Part shown: positions 63,331 to 64,000 of the stretch, one piece after another
Layout: every line of letters starts with the position of its first letter
How positions within the stretch are numbered: position 1 is the stretch's first letter
Assembly (NCBI GenBank): GCA_947034885.2
Contig: OX344749.2
Location: forward strand, 32,979,182-33,043,181
Direction: 5' to 3'
Length of the DNA stretch: 64,000 nt
From: Thuidium tamariscinum
Taxonomy: Eukaryota; Streptophyta; Bryopsida; Hypnales; Thuidiaceae
Made by a program: the position numbers and the translations under genes
Notes under the pieces: model-generated
What the model was told of the DNA's origin: nothing
Seen by the model: the letters and a program-made list of their open reading frames with translations, nothing else
The model's database searches: none

Positions 63331-63545
63331 GAAACTGACTTTTACTTTTATTTTGACTAAGGCAATACACTACTACACTAGTCCAAAATGAAAAAAAATT
63401 AGAAACTGACTTTTACTTTTATTTTGACTAAGGCAATGGCATAGGGTACACTACTACACTAGTCCAAAATGAAAAAAAATTAGAAACTGACTTTTACTTT
63501 TATTTTGACTAAGGCAATGGCACAGGGTACTAGTCCAAAATGAAA
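63331..63545. repeat. Tandem repeat, 71-81 bp period, 3 copies
   Basis: GAAACTGACTTTTACTTTTA followed by TTTTGACTAAGGCAAT starts at 63331, 63402 and 63483. Each copy is followed by CTAGTCCAAAATGAAA. The copies are nearly identical, and the period differs by an insertion containing GGCACAGGGTA or GGCATAGGGTA. Confidence 0.85.
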
Positions 63546-63699
63546 TAACAAAAATATTATGGCACCATATAACAGCCAATGCCGTGACACCACATACCCC
63601 AATATTTGATAAATGATAATTTTGTGGGACAAACGTACTGCCCTTTCCTACTTGATCTTTTAGTGTGCTAGCCACTTACTCCTACAGACCAATGACAAG

Positions 63700-64000
63700 C
63701 TTCCACCTCATTCCCCTTCCTATTCGAGTGGAAAGTTCCTTCCAATAATCAAAATCAATATCCGGGGTGGAAATGATGGGTCAGCGACGGAGAAGCGGAC
63801 ACGTGGGGCTGCCACCTCCCTTCCTCGTCTGCATGGCCCTTCCCCGCTCGCCTCTGCAGTCATTCTTTCTTTCCCCTGCCGTGCTCCATGCTCACTCATC
63901 GCGCGACTCATTTCTGTACGCGAGGTAAGTAATTCCCGCTTCTGCCATTTTCGCAATTGTTTCTTTCTTAAACATTTCTCACGAGGTCCTCTCGCTTTTG
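63700..64000 (+). promoter_or_regulatory. Possible gene start truncated by the window edge
   Basis: A GC-rich block begins after AT-rich DNA, with a G-box (CACGTG at 63800-63805), a pyrimidine-rich leader and a strong 5' splice site CGCGAG/GTAAGT at 63924/63925. This looks like a first, perhaps untranslated, exon of a plus-strand gene that continues beyond the window. A minus-strand open frame covers the same bases, but nothing in it is recognisable. Confidence 0.4.

Noticed and set aside
1..64000. CRISPR arrays, operons, ribosome binding sites
   Set aside because: The window is spliced eukaryotic DNA. The regular repeats present are satellites and MITEs without spacer-repeat structure.

Overview
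This is nuclear DNA from a plant, probably a land plant. The evidence is spliced genes with GT-AG introns of roughly 50-860 bp, telomere-like AAACCCTAA promoter boxes, Stowaway-like and CACTA-like MITEs, and several plant-style protein architectures (CCCH-RRM-TrmA methyltransferase, DUF4743-Nudix, UBZ4-SAM-SNM1). I cannot name the species. Exons are clearly more GC-rich than the AT-rich intergenic DNA. Some features (small LysM protein, piggyBac remnant, compact genes) would fit a seed-free lineage, but that is inference.

Layout. 0-4.3 kb is tandem-repeat and repeat-derived DNA with no recognisable gene. 4.5-7.3 kb (minus) is a broken piggyBac-type transposase, followed by a moderately GC-rich unrecognised block to about 8.5 kb. 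8.5-18 kb is gene-poor and holds MITEs and large palindromes. 18.1-25.1 kb (minus) is a complete 14-exon tRNA m5U methyltransferase gene (TRMT2A-like). 26.7-30.2 kb (minus) is a complete 8-exon gene for a 253-residue, probably organelle-targeted protein that I do not recognise. 31.0-35.6 kb (plus) is a complete 9-exon Nudix hydrolase 20/24-like gene, divergent from the previous gene across a 737-bp shared promoter region with telo-box motifs on both sides. 36-41 kb is MITE-rich. 41.8-43.0 kb (plus) is a two-exon gene for a histidine-rich LysM protein. 43-51 kb is repeat DNA. 51.5-57.3 kb (plus) is a complete 10-exon SNM1/PSO2-like DNA cross-link repair nuclease. 57.3-64 kb is gene-poor, with a possible gene start at the right edge.

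All five intact genes were reconstructed exon by exon. Reading frame and splice phase agree across every junction listed. The genes look like unrelated housekeeping functions (tRNA modification, nucleotide or diphosphate metabolism, DNA repair, a small organellar protein, a LysM protein), not a pathway cluster.

The most unusual observations are: a DUF4743-Nudix protein whose Nudix box has lost most catalytic residues; a small His-rich LysM protein with a bacterial-style LysM and a myristoylation-type N-terminus; three tandem UBZ4 fingers and a duplicated 89-residue module in SNM1; tandem copies of the exon-1 end inside intron 1 of the methyltransferase gene; a piggyBac relic; and several MITE families with two to four copies each in this one window.
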